Below the pieces are notes generated by a model. The model saw nothing but the letters and a program-made list of their open reading frames with translations. It ran no database searches and was not told the DNA's origin. This document shows positions 50,374 to 58,609 of a stretch of 64,000 nt of DNA, piece after piece; the first letter of the stretch is position 1, and every line of letters starts with the position of its first letter. This stretch comes from Clostridiales bacterium Firm_04 (lineage in GTDB: Bacteria; Bacillota; Clostridia; Oscillospirales; Ruminococcaceae). The stretch lies in contig LVAJ01000027.1 of NCBI GenBank assembly GCA_001603005.1, forward strand, positions 1 to 64,000. The letters run 5' to 3'. The translations under genes were made by a program, and so were the position numbers.

Positions 50374-51203
50374 GCTGAAACTGTTTCCCCCAATAGTCTT
50401 TGCGCGTTCTGATGCGTAATCAGTGCAAGCTCCTGCGCCGTCAGTCCGAGCGACTGCAAAAATGCCAGCGTATCTGCCGGATCCTCCCACGGCGAATCTG
50501 AGCCGAACACGACCTTGTCAGCACCGTGCGCACGGATCATGCGCAGGCATTGCGCCGGATCAATGAACTGCCGGATGAACGCGGTATCAAAATGAATCGG
50601 CGTGCCGACCAGATATTTTTCCACATCGTCCCACTCCGCCCAGCCGCCGAAATGCGCGGCGATCAGGTGCGAGCCTTCCATTTCGGTCAGCACATGCGAG
50701 ATCTTTTCCGGCGTGGTATAAACCGGCGGCGGCAGTCCGATATCGGCGCCTGCATGGAAAATGACCAGCAGACCGAGAGATTCGCATTTTTTCAGGATGC
50801 GGATGACTTCGGGGCTGTCGATGTCATACTGCTGGAACTGCAAATGCAGCTTGATGCCGCGAAATCCGCGCGCTGCGAGCGATTCGAGCACGCGTTCCCA
50901 TTCCGGATCGGCGGGGTGGAGCGTGCCGAACGAGAGCACCTTCTCCGAGCGCACGGTCTCCGCAAAGCGGTTGATGCTTTCGGTCTGCGAGGGCTTTGTC
51001 GCGATCGGCAGGCAGATGCTCCTGTCCACGCCGGAGCGTTCCATAGACGCGAGCAGCCCTTCGAGTGTTGCCGGACGGCAGGTCAGCGGTGCGCCGCCGC
51101 CGTAATCCTCGCCCTGCTCCCGTTTGATTCCGGCGACCAGCGCATCAATGCTCCGCTGCGCAATTTTCTCCGGAAAAATATGCGTGTGAAAATCAATCAG
51201 CAT
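50370..51203 (-). CDS. amidohydrolase family (PF04909-type) metal hydrolase
   Basis: 277 residues. DFHTHIFPEKIA gives the HxH metal site, further His in IFHAGADIG and AAHFGG, and the Asp in VFGSDSPWEDP. Related proteins include decarboxylases and lactonases; substrate not known. Part of the recR-to-dusB chain. Confidence 0.88.
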   Translation of the reverse strand: MLIDFHTHIFPEKIAQRSIDALVAGIKREQGEDYGGGAPLTCRPATLEGLLASMERSGVDRSICLPIATKPSQTESINRFAETVRSEKVLSFGTLHPADPEWERVLESLAARGFRGIKLHLQFQQYDIDSPEVIRILKKCESLGLLVIFHAGADIGLPPPVYTTPEKISHVLTEMEGSHLIAAHFGGWAEWDDVEKYLVGTPIHFDTAFIRQFIDPAQCLRMIRAHGADKVVFGSDSPWEDPADTLAFLQSLGLTAQELALITHQNAQRLLGETVSA

Positions 51204-51215
51204 GTATGCCTCCGT

Positions 51216-51905
51216 TTACATGTACTCCATGAGAAAGCCGTAGCCCTCCAGCCGCGGCACATCGACCTCATTGAGGATCATATCCATAATCTCGTTTTCG
51301 TCCGCGCAGGCGGCATAGCGCTTGCGTTCCTCATAGTCATAATTCTGGTCAATTGCCTCCTGAAGCTCCTCCGGATCCTCGATATCACCGTAGTAAAATT
51401 CATCGGTTTCCCACGGTTCTACGGAGAATTTCGCATAGTTCAGGCAGAAGTACAGCGCGGCAAACGTCCGCTCTCTGCCGATCGTCCGGCGCAGCATTGC
51501 AAAGACCGGCAGCATGTTGTCATCCTGTTTCAGATTATCCGAAAGCACCTGCACGAGCAGTTCCTGCGGATAGCCGCCGTCCTCGGCAGGATCGTAATGA
51601 ACGGCATCCAGATCGGTATTGTGCAGCATTTCTTTCGCAATATCCGACAAAGGAAATGCGAGCTCCGGCTGCTCCGGATCGTCGATCTCCTCAAAGAACC
51701 GCGCCGCGAACATCTGATAGATGCGGCAGCTGCCCTGAATCATGCTCATCAGCGCGAGCCTTTCCGCAAGATTGCTGTAAAAATGCCGCTTCTCCCGCAC
51801 GATCAGCTGCCAGATCATCCGGAACCAGACCATGTATTCGCCGTCAAGCCGGACGTCGCCCGCTTCGATATTGCGTTCAAATTCCGTTTGTGTGTACTGC
51901 TCCAT
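51216..51905 (-). CDS. uncharacterised acidic protein
   Basis: 229 residues, strongly acidic, soluble, largely helical. No family recognised. Start at 51905 is supported by AAGGGG; the ORF continues upstream without a ribosome site. Sits between the HAD hydrolase and amidohydrolase genes in the same direction. Confidence 0.75.
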   Translation of the reverse strand: MEQYTQTEFERNIEAGDVRLDGEYMVWFRMIWQLIVREKRHFYSNLAERLALMSMIQGSCRIYQMFAARFFEEIDDPEQPELAFPLSDIAKEMLHNTDLDAVHYDPAEDGGYPQELLVQVLSDNLKQDDNMLPVFAMLRRTIGRERTFAALYFCLNYAKFSVEPWETDEFYYGDIEDPEELQEAIDQNYDYEERKRYAACADENEIMDMILNEVDVPRLEGYGFLMEYM

Positions 51906-51967
51906 TGGGCACCCCTTTCTCACGGTTCGGAAAAGGCTGTACAGATCTCCTGCACAGCCCTTTTGTC

Positions 51968-52633
51968 TCAAAAATACTGTAAAAATCCGGCATCGCCGAG
52001 CGCCTGCCAGCTGTCTGTCACCTGATCGCAGACGGCTTCGAGCGCGTCCCAGTCCTCGCGGCTGTACGGATCGCGGAAGCCGACTGTGTAGAATCCCGCA
52101 GCCTTCGCGGTTTCTGCGGCATGCAGCGCGTCTTCGATGACGGCGGTTTCCGCAGGCGCCGTGCCGAGCAATTTTGCCGCAGCCAGATAGATATCCGGCG
52201 CATGCTTGCCTGCAAGCTCCGTATCCGGCGTCAGCACACCGCGGAAGCAGTCCGCAATGCCGAGCCGGTCGAGTGCGGCATGCAGCAGCGCAGGGTAATT
52301 CGCGCTGGCAATCACGCAGGGGATCTCCTGATGCGCCGCCTGTTCGAGAAATGCCTTTGCGCCTGCTTTCAGCGGCAGATGCAGCCGGTACGCTTCCTCT
52401 GCGAGCTGCTCGATGCGTGCCTTGACGGCTTCGGGCGTCATTTGCAGCCCGAACCGCTCCACGAAATACGCCGAGGATGTCTCCACGGTCATCGTTTTTA
52501 CAATGTCGGAGATATCGTCCGGCGGTTCAATGCCGTTTTCGCGCAGGAATGTCCGGTCGAGATCCCGCCACATGCCCATCGAATTGAGCAATGTGCCGTC
52601 CACATCGAAAATGATTCCGTTCAGCTTTTTCAT
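51968..52633 (-). CDS. HAD-superfamily phosphatase (beta-phosphoglucomutase-like)
   Basis: 221 residues. Nucleophile motif FDVDGTLLNSMGMW, helical cap (about 15-85), motif II VIASANYPAL, motif III/IV KHAPDIYLAAAKLL and VIEDALHAAETAKAAG. Cap type fits PGM/phosphoglycolate phosphatase relatives. Substrate unknown. Its gene is 12 bases after recR. Confidence 0.9.
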   Translation of the reverse strand: MKKLNGIIFDVDGTLLNSMGMWRDLDRTFLRENGIEPPDDISDIVKTMTVETSSAYFVERFGLQMTPEAVKARIEQLAEEAYRLHLPLKAGAKAFLEQAAHQEIPCVIASANYPALLHAALDRLGIADCFRGVLTPDTELAGKHAPDIYLAAAKLLGTAPAETAVIEDALHAAETAKAAGFYTVGFRDPYSREDWDALEAVCDQVTDSWQALGDAGFLQYF

Positions 52634-52645
52634 TCTGCTTCTCCG

Positions 52646-53248
52646 TTACATTTCGCTGCGGTTGGAGAGCGCGCGGTAGAGCGTCACCTCATCGGTGTAC
52701 TCGATTACGCCGCCGACGGGCAGTCCGAATGCCAGACGCGTGACGCGCACGCCGAGCGGCTTGCACAGGCGCGACAGATACATCGCGGTCGCTTCGCCCT
52801 CGACGCTCGGATTCGTCGCCATGATCAGCTCGGAGATGCCGCCTTTCCGGATGCGCTCCAGAAGCTCTGCGACACGCAGCTGATCTGCGGTGACGCCGTC
52901 CAGCGGGGAGATTAGTCCGTGCAGGACATGATACAGCCCGTGATACTCATGCGTCCGCTCGATCGCGGCAACATCCTTCGGTCCCTCGACGACGCAGACG
53001 ATGCTGGAATCGCGCTTCGGATTCGCGCAGATGCTGCAGATTTCCTGTTCCGTCAGATTCTGGCAGACAGGGCAGTCATGCACCTGATGCTTGGCATTGA
53101 GGATCGCGTCCGCGAAGGCATGCGCTTCCTCCTCCGGCATCTCCATGACCGCATACGCAAGGCGCTGCGCGGTTTTCATTCCGATCCCCGGCAGCGCTGC
53201 AAATTTTTCTGCTAATACAACAAGCGGCAGTGCGCTGAAGTCCTCCAT
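52646..53248 (-). CDS. recR: recombination mediator RecR
   Basis: 200 residues. Helix-hairpin-helix LPGIGMKTAQRLAYAV, zinc finger CPVCQNLTEQEICSIC, and TOPRIM VVEGPKDVAAIERTHEY. Loads RecA with RecFO. Classic dnaX-ybaB-recR order. Confidence 0.97.
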   Translation of the reverse strand: MEDFSALPLVVLAEKFAALPGIGMKTAQRLAYAVMEMPEEEAHAFADAILNAKHQVHDCPVCQNLTEQEICSICANPKRDSSIVCVVEGPKDVAAIERTHEYHGLYHVLHGLISPLDGVTADQLRVAELLERIRKGGISELIMATNPSVEGEATAMYLSRLCKPLGVRVTRLAFGLPVGGVIEYTDEVTLYRALSNRSEM

Positions 53249-53253
53249 CGGAC

Positions 53254-53598
53254 TCAGAACAGTCCCGGCAGAGCCACGCCGCCGGTGATCTTGCTCATCT
53301 CATTCTCGGTGGTGGTCTCGATGTTGTTGACCGCCTCATTGACGGCGCTGATGATGAGATCCTGAAGCATGTCGATATCCTCCGGATCCACAACTTCCTT
53401 CTTCAGCTCAAGAGACTGGATCGTCTTCTTGCCGGTCAGGGTAACGGTGACAGCACCGCCGCCTGCCGTTGCAGAGAATGTGCGCTGCTCGATGTCTTCC
53501 TGAAGTGCAGTGATCTGATCCTGCATTTTGCGGGCCTGATGGATCATGGAGTTCATGTCTCCGCCGCCCTGAAACTGCTTGGGTACTCTGGATTTCAT
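53254..53598 (-). CDS. ybaB: YbaB/EbfC nucleoid-associated protein
   Basis: 114 residues, DNA-binding small dimer. MNSMIHQARKMQDQITALQE and the C-terminal DLIISAVNEAVNNIE fit the family. The start at 53598 is set by AGGAG; an ORF to 53670 is not supported. Confidence 0.94.
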   Translation of the reverse strand: MKSRVPKQFQGGGDMNSMIHQARKMQDQITALQEDIEQRTFSATAGGGAVTVTLTGKKTIQSLELKKEVVDPEDIDMLQDLIISAVNEAVNNIETTTENEMSKITGGVALPGLF

Positions 53599-53676
53599 AA
53601 GAATTCTCCTATCATTTTCTAAATTTATATATGATAAGCCGCGCAGCATTGCCGCATGCGGCTGCATCATGCATGA

Positions 53677-55287
53677 TTATACGCCGATATTCTCCTGCTC
53701 GCTGACCGCGATGCCCTGTGCCTGCGCACGCTGCAGCAGCACATCGGCAGGCGCCTGCTGCTCCGCTTCGGGCTCCACGGATTTATAGCGGATCGAATAT
53801 TTTTTGCCGAGCACCTGCTGTGCGGCAGCGCCCAGCGCAACGGCATCCTTCTGCGTAAACAGCTTCCGGAACAGTTTGTTCCGCACCATCATCAGCAGGA
53901 TCCCTGTTTCGTCATTCGCAAACGCGGTCGATTCCTGCAGCAGACCGGAAACAGACGGGTTGACCTCGTCGAACCGTTCCAGAACAGTTGCCCAGTTCTT
54001 CACGGGGATGTATTTGGATGTATCCGGCTTGCCCTCGATCTGCAGATTCTGCGCGGGAACATCGCCCTTCGGTGCCGGCGCTTTGCGCGGCGCAGAGGGC
54101 AGGGGAGCGGCTGGTACACCGTTCTGTTTCAGCTCCGCGATCTGCTGTTCGAGCTGTGCGATCCTCGCGTTCAGCGCCTGTTCATCGCCCTTTTGCGCCT
54201 GAAAATCGCTGCAAAGACGGATCAGCGTCATTTCCAGCTCCATCCGGCGGTTTCCGGCGCGTGTCATGCGGTCGCAGCAGGCGCGCACCGCAGAAAGCGC
54301 TTCGAGGATCCCCGCAAGCGAAAATCCCTTCGCAAGCTCCTGAAGCTGTGCGGCATCATCCGGCATTACGCCGAGCAGCGAAAGATCGTTCGGCGCGGTT
54401 TTCAGCAGCATCAGCGCACGCAATTGCTGCGAGAGCTCGTCTGCAAAGCGCGTCATATCCTTCGACTGCCGGTAGAGCAGGTCGATGCGTTCGAGCGCCG
54501 CCGAAGCATTGTGTCCGGAGATCGCACGCAGGATCTCGTAGACCGATTCCGTTCCCGCTACGCCGACCGCTTCCTCAACCGTCGAAAGCTCGATCTGTTC
54601 GGAAACTGCCGCGCACTGATCCAGCAGGCTCAGTGCATCGCGCATACCGCCGTCCGCAAGCATTGCAATGCGGTGTGCGGCGGCATCGGAGATCGAAAAG
54701 GCTTCATGCTCCGCGATAAACTGAATGCGTCCGACGATATCCGCAGGCAGGATCCGGCGGAAATCAAACCGCTGGCAGCGGGAAAGGATCGTTGCCGGAA
54801 CCTTGTGGATCTCGGTGGTCGCAAACACGAATTTGACGTAGGCAGGCGGTTCCTCGATCATTTTCAGCAGCGCATTGAACGCGCCGGCTGACATCATATG
54901 CACCTCGTCGATGACATACACCTTATATTTGCAGCGTACCGGCAGGAGCGCGGCATTTCCGCGCAGGCTGCGCACTTCATCGACGCCGTTGTTCGAGGCA
55001 CCGTCGATCTCAATGATATCTGTCAGCGCGCCGGCTTCGGCATCGCGGCAGATCTCGCATTCGAGGCAGGGATTCCCGTCCTTCGGATGCAGGCAGTTGA
55101 CTGCCTTTGCAAAGATGCGGGCACAGGTGGTCTTACCGGTGCCGCGCGATCCTGTAAACAAATAGGCATGCGCTGTTTTTTCGCGCATGATCTGATTTTT
55201 CAGTGTTCTGGTGATATGCGGCTGCGCGACAATGTCCTCAAAGGTCTGCGGCCGCCATTTGCGATACAGCGCTTCATATGCCGCCAT
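53677..55287 (-). CDS. dnaX: DNA polymerase III subunit gamma/tau
   Basis: 536-residue clamp-loader ATPase. P-loop FTGSRGTGKTTCARIFA, zinc Cys cluster (CLHPKDGNPCLECEIC), DEVHMMSAGAFNALLKMIEE, SRC arginine finger in ILSRCQRFDFRR, and a variable C-terminal region. No frameshift signal is needed because the tau-length form reads through. Confidence 0.97.
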   Translation of the reverse strand: MAAYEALYRKWRPQTFEDIVAQPHITRTLKNQIMREKTAHAYLFTGSRGTGKTTCARIFAKAVNCLHPKDGNPCLECEICRDAEAGALTDIIEIDGASNNGVDEVRSLRGNAALLPVRCKYKVYVIDEVHMMSAGAFNALLKMIEEPPAYVKFVFATTEIHKVPATILSRCQRFDFRRILPADIVGRIQFIAEHEAFSISDAAAHRIAMLADGGMRDALSLLDQCAAVSEQIELSTVEEAVGVAGTESVYEILRAISGHNASAALERIDLLYRQSKDMTRFADELSQQLRALMLLKTAPNDLSLLGVMPDDAAQLQELAKGFSLAGILEALSAVRACCDRMTRAGNRRMELEMTLIRLCSDFQAQKGDEQALNARIAQLEQQIAELKQNGVPAAPLPSAPRKAPAPKGDVPAQNLQIEGKPDTSKYIPVKNWATVLERFDEVNPSVSGLLQESTAFANDETGILLMMVRNKLFRKLFTQKDAVALGAAAQQVLGKKYSIRYKSVEPEAEQQAPADVLLQRAQAQGIAVSEQENIGV

Positions 55288-55302
55288 AGCCGATCCACTC
55301 CT

Positions 55303-56226
55303 TTAGCTTTCGGGATCCGCCTGCTCATCGGATGCAGCGCCGGTCTTTTCCGACCAGTCCGGATGCAGCTCCAGCATGAGCCGTTTCGTCTCCTCGAAAT
55401 ATTTGCGGAAAGCAGCCGGCTCGTCCAGATGATTGACCAGCGCTTTATAGTGATAATCCTGTGCGGTGATAAAATCGCCCTTTTGCAGCGCGGCGATCGC
55501 CATGCCGCTCAGTGCAAAGGCATAATTCTGCTTTTTCGCGATCGACTGCTGAAACCATTCCTCCGCCTCGTCGGGCTTTCTCTGCCGGATAAACAGGAAC
55601 CCGATGTCGGTATACAGAAAATAGAAATCCTCCGGCGGATCGTTTTCGAGCAGATCCTGAAAAAGCCGCAGACTGCGTTCATAATCGCCGCCCTCTGCAC
55701 AGCTGCGCGCCTCGAACAGCGTCGCATAATGCGCGGAAAAGCCCTTCTCGCGTGCCGTTTCAAAGTAGCTGACGGCATTCGAGGGGCAGCGGAGCATCTG
55801 ATAGCATCTGCCGATATAAAAGGAAAGCACGCCTGCTTCGGCGTCTGTCAGGTCATATTCGCGCACTGCGAGGAAATGCTCCAGCGCCGTGCGTGCGCGT
55901 TCCTTGGAATATGCTTCGAGTCCGTCGGAAAAGAGCCTGTCCTGCTTGCGCAGTCCGCCGAAGACATTGCCGATGAGATCGCTGTCAAGGCGTGTCGCTG
56001 CGCGGACGAGACTCCGGTATTCGATCACGCAGGTCGCGATAAAGCATGCTCCGTAGCAAAGCAGAAGAAGCTCCAGATAGTAGAGCGGATTCAGCTCTGC
56101 GCTTTCCGGTGCGCCGCGCCTGACAAAACCGGCGATCAGGACGCCGTCGATCAGCAGCGCCCAGAAGGCAGCCTTTTCCGCGACCTTGCCGAGCTGCGCC
56201 GCATATTTCCGGAGCCAATTGCCCAT
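55303..56226 (-). CDS. membrane-anchored TPR protein
   Basis: 307 residues. Two N-terminal membrane helices (about 18-38 and 50-70), then tetratricopeptide-like helical pairs (about 100-280), for example AVSYFETAREKGFSAHYATL and AEEWFQQSIAKKQNYAFALS. Function unknown, perhaps a scaffold. The start at 56226 (GGAGG) is preferred because the longer ORF overlaps the SRP RNA gene. Confidence 0.82.
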   Translation of the reverse strand: MGNWLRKYAAQLGKVAEKAAFWALLIDGVLIAGFVRRGAPESAELNPLYYLELLLLCYGACFIATCVIEYRSLVRAATRLDSDLIGNVFGGLRKQDRLFSDGLEAYSKERARTALEHFLAVREYDLTDAEAGVLSFYIGRCYQMLRCPSNAVSYFETAREKGFSAHYATLFEARSCAEGGDYERSLRLFQDLLENDPPEDFYFLYTDIGFLFIRQRKPDEAEEWFQQSIAKKQNYAFALSGMAIAALQKGDFITAQDYHYKALVNHLDEPAAFRKYFEETKRLMLELHPDWSEKTGAASDEQADPES

Positions 56227-56289
56227 TACTACGCCTCCGTTCAGGGTTGACAGTGGATCAAAAACGCGGATAAGCAAGAAAAATTCCGG

Positions 56290-56405
56290 AGCATAGGTGT
56301 GCAGGCTGACTGCGGCACGCCCAGCGATCCGCTTAATGCTGCTCGGTTCCCCGCCTGACATGGTTCACGGTGCTTAGCTGCACAGGGCCCGCACACCTAT
56401 AATCC
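56290..56405 (-). ncRNA. ffs: signal recognition particle RNA
   Basis: Minus-strand RNA whose ends AGGTGTGC and GCACACCT pair. The apical domain has GTCAGGCGGGGAACC and GAGCAGCA, the SRP domain IV consensus region. Binds Ffh in protein targeting. Placed just upstream of the dnaX operon, a common arrangement. Confidence 0.88.
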
Positions 56406-56459
56406 GGAATTTCCAGATGTTTCTTGCCGAACGCGGTGTCTCTCCTGCGTTCTGGTAAC

Positions 56460-56488
56460 ATTATACCACATTTCTTTCTGAATTTCAA
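56460..56488 (-). promoter_or_regulatory. promoter of the SRP RNA
   Basis: TTGAAA (56488-56483), spacer 17, TATAAT (56465-56460). Leaves about 50 bases before the conserved RNA. Confidence 0.8.
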
Positions 56489-56537
56489 GGGGTAAATTGT
56501 GTTTTCTGATAATTTTTGCAAATTGCGAAAAATACAC

Positions 56538-56566
56538 TTGACATTTTCGTAACTTTGTGCTATAAT
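56538..56566 (+). promoter_or_regulatory. promoter of tRNA-Pro
   Basis: TTGACA (56538-56543), spacer 17, TATAAT (56561-56566). Confidence 0.9.
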
Positions 56567-56654
56567 AGCAAAGCAGTCGGGAGACAGAACGAACCCGGAC
56601 GGGGGACAGAACGATCTCCGCGAACACGAAAATCTCTCAATCGACTGGAAAAAT

Positions 56655-56731
56655 CGAGGTGTGGCTCAGTTTGGTAGAGCGCTGCGTTCGGGACGCAGAG
56701 GCCGCAGGTTCAAGTCCTGTCACCTCGACCA
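56655..56731 (+). tRNA. tRNA-Pro (anticodon CGG)
   Basis: 77 bases with CCA. Acceptor CGAGGTG/CACCTCG, anticodon stem CTGCG/CGCAG with loop TTCGGGA giving CGG, T arm GGTTCAAGTCC. Confidence 0.95.
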
Positions 56732-56741
56732 TATCGGAAAA

Positions 56742-56778
56742 AACAGGCAGCAGGCGAAAGCATGCAGCCTGTTTTCTT
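56742..56778 (+). terminator. terminator of tRNA-Pro
   Basis: AAAACAGGC paired with GCCTGTTTT, followed by CTTTTTG. Confidence 0.85.
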
Positions 56779-56961
56779 TTTGCATAGGAGCGCGCAGAGC
56801 GGGGGAGACTCCGGTTCGGCGCGCTTTTTGTTTCTGCCCCCGCCGCAAAAAAACAAAGCCCGCCGAAGCGAGCTTTGCTTTTGCTGTCCGTCGGGAAGTA
56901 CGGACTGCGCGGCATCCATCCCAAACCGCAAAAGGGTGTATTGTCGATAGAAAGCAGGAAA

Positions 56962-58212
56962 TTATTGTTTGAGCTTGTTTTTGAAAGCATCCGATGTGAT
57001 ATCGCACATGTATTTTCCGCTGTATGTGGATGTTGCATTATAGTAGAAGTAAACGCGTGCGTTTGTGCCCGGATGACTGTTCAGCCAGTTCTGCACCCAA
57101 GTATTGTGCGCAAAGCCGTCCTTCCAGCCGTAGGAGAGGAATATATCCAGCTTCTGCTGTCCGTAGGCTTTCTGAAACTCCGGAATTGTGATGTCCTTTT
57201 CGCCGATTGAAATATAGAGATTGTTTCCGCTTGTTCTTGCACACACAAAATTCTTCGTGTTGAGGAAATTGTTTTTCTGTGTACCGGAAATTGCAGTGTG
57301 CAGCGTATTGCCGTCCAGATAACCGGCATAAACATTATTATATAGCCGATCATATGTTTGCTCAAATTTGCTTGTATAATACGAAGCATACGCTCCTCCA
57401 GCATAATATGCGTTATTAAGGAACGTGAGATTTTTCAGGATTGTGCATGACTGTTTATTGCCAAAATACAGCGTTCCGTCTGTTTTGAACGGTATTTTTC
57501 CGCTGAACGACAGTTCGGTTTTGATGTATTCGTCATCTTCCAGAACAATCACCGGTTCTTCAAATTTTGTAAGATAGTCGAAACAAATAGCTTTCAGACC
57601 GGCAATATAGTAATCATACAGAACAAATTTTCCGGAATATTTACCTGTCTCACGATCCAGTGTGAAATCCTCCAGCTGAATTTGGCTAAGAAGATTATTG
57701 GTGTTGTATTCATTAAGCAGTCTGATTGCAAAATGATTTTTTTCTGCTTCCGCATCATACTCCAGTACAGAAGCAAGCGGTTGCAATGAATCGTTGCTCT
57801 GCCTTTTGCGAATAAAGAATTTGTCTGCACTAAGTTTTACCTGTGCAAGATTGTTGAACGGTGCAGCTGAAAAATCCAATGTGCAGAAAACTGATTCACT
57901 ACTTCCCCAGCCATGAAAAGAATTGTAAGGAAGCGTTTCTTTGATGTTACTTCCATTCAGATCGCTGAGAGAATAGGAAGGGTAGGCTTTTTGGAGACTG
58001 TTCGAGTTCCAAACATGCGAGAATAGATTTTTTGCATAAGACGACAGATTATTGTATGCAGCCTGCTGCGTACCGTTCAAATACAAATCGCCGTTTTGCA
58101 AATGCTTGGGTGCACCGTAAGCAGAAGCCGTCAACCCGGTTGCGGAAAGTGCGGAGACCGCTGTGATCGCTGCTGCGGCGAGTGCGGTCAGTTTACGGTA
58201 AATGTGTTTCAT
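56962..58212 (-). CDS. secreted protein of unknown function, AT-rich
   Basis: 416 residues, exported (signal peptide to about 32, cut near TASAYGA). No dockerin, anchor or known domain recognised. Rich in Tyr and Asn, with a C-terminal part that contains YGWKDGFAHNTWVQNWLN and YYNATSTYSGKY. The start at 58212 is chosen by AAGGAGG and the signal peptide. A sampled line (57601) has 22 G+C in 60, against 39 in 60 inside the divergent regulator gene (58921), suggesting recent acquisition or weak codon selection. Likely controlled by the LytTR regulator next door. Confidence 0.72.
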   Translation of the reverse strand: MKHIYRKLTALAAAAITAVSALSATGLTASAYGAPKHLQNGDLYLNGTQQAAYNNLSSYAKNLFSHVWNSNSLQKAYPSYSLSDLNGSNIKETLPYNSFHGWGSSESVFCTLDFSAAPFNNLAQVKLSADKFFIRKRQSNDSLQPLASVLEYDAEAEKNHFAIRLLNEYNTNNLLSQIQLEDFTLDRETGKYSGKFVLYDYYIAGLKAICFDYLTKFEEPVIVLEDDEYIKTELSFSGKIPFKTDGTLYFGNKQSCTILKNLTFLNNAYYAGGAYASYYTSKFEQTYDRLYNNVYAGYLDGNTLHTAISGTQKNNFLNTKNFVCARTSGNNLYISIGEKDITIPEFQKAYGQQKLDIFLSYGWKDGFAHNTWVQNWLNSHPGTNARVYFYYNATSTYSGKYMCDITSDAFKNKLKQ

Positions 58213-58346
58213 AAAAACCTCCTTTTGAATAAAAATTGATAGGAAAAAAGAAATGGAAAAGAAATGGAAAAAGGGTATCGTCAAATCCTGAGCTGTCTAT
58301 CTGAAAGCTGTCGTGCGTCGGGCAACCCCTTGACCTCCGCAACATC

Positions 58347-58375
58347 ATCATAGCATAAACGCTCCGAAAAAGCAA
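58347..58375 (-). promoter_or_regulatory. promoter of the secreted-protein gene
   Basis: TTGCTT (58375-58370), spacer 17, TATGAT (58352-58347). It lies just downstream of the GCGACGAA array. Confidence 0.65.
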
Positions 58376-58401
58376 TATTTTCTGACAGAAAGCCGTTTTT
58401 C

Positions 58402-58538
58402 GCGACGAAATGCCGTATACGGCGACGAACGGGCAAAAAAACGCACTGAACTGCCCGTCCGCGACGAAATGCCGGATGTGGAATTTCGTCGCCGAAAAGC
58501 GGGATTTCGTCCAAAATTCCGCCATTCGTCCGCGACGG
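58402..58538. promoter_or_regulatory. phased GCGACGAA operator array
   Basis: GCGACGAA at 58402, 58422 and 58461, with a decayed copy near 58443; the inverse TTCGTCGC at 58485 and TTCGTCC at 58506 and 58525. Steps are about 20 bases, two helical turns. LytTR regulators bind direct repeats at this spacing. The array fills the space between two divergent promoters. Confidence 0.7.
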
Positions 58539-58539
58539 C

Positions 58540-58569
58540 TTGACAAAAGCAATATCGTCATGATATAAT
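58540..58569 (+). promoter_or_regulatory. promoter of the LytTR-fusion regulator
   Basis: TTGACA (58540-58545), spacer 18, TATAAT (58564-58569), directly beside the last operator half-site. Confidence 0.88.
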
Positions 58570-58609
58570 GAACATGATCCATAAATAAACAGACAAAGGG
58601 GGTTCTATC

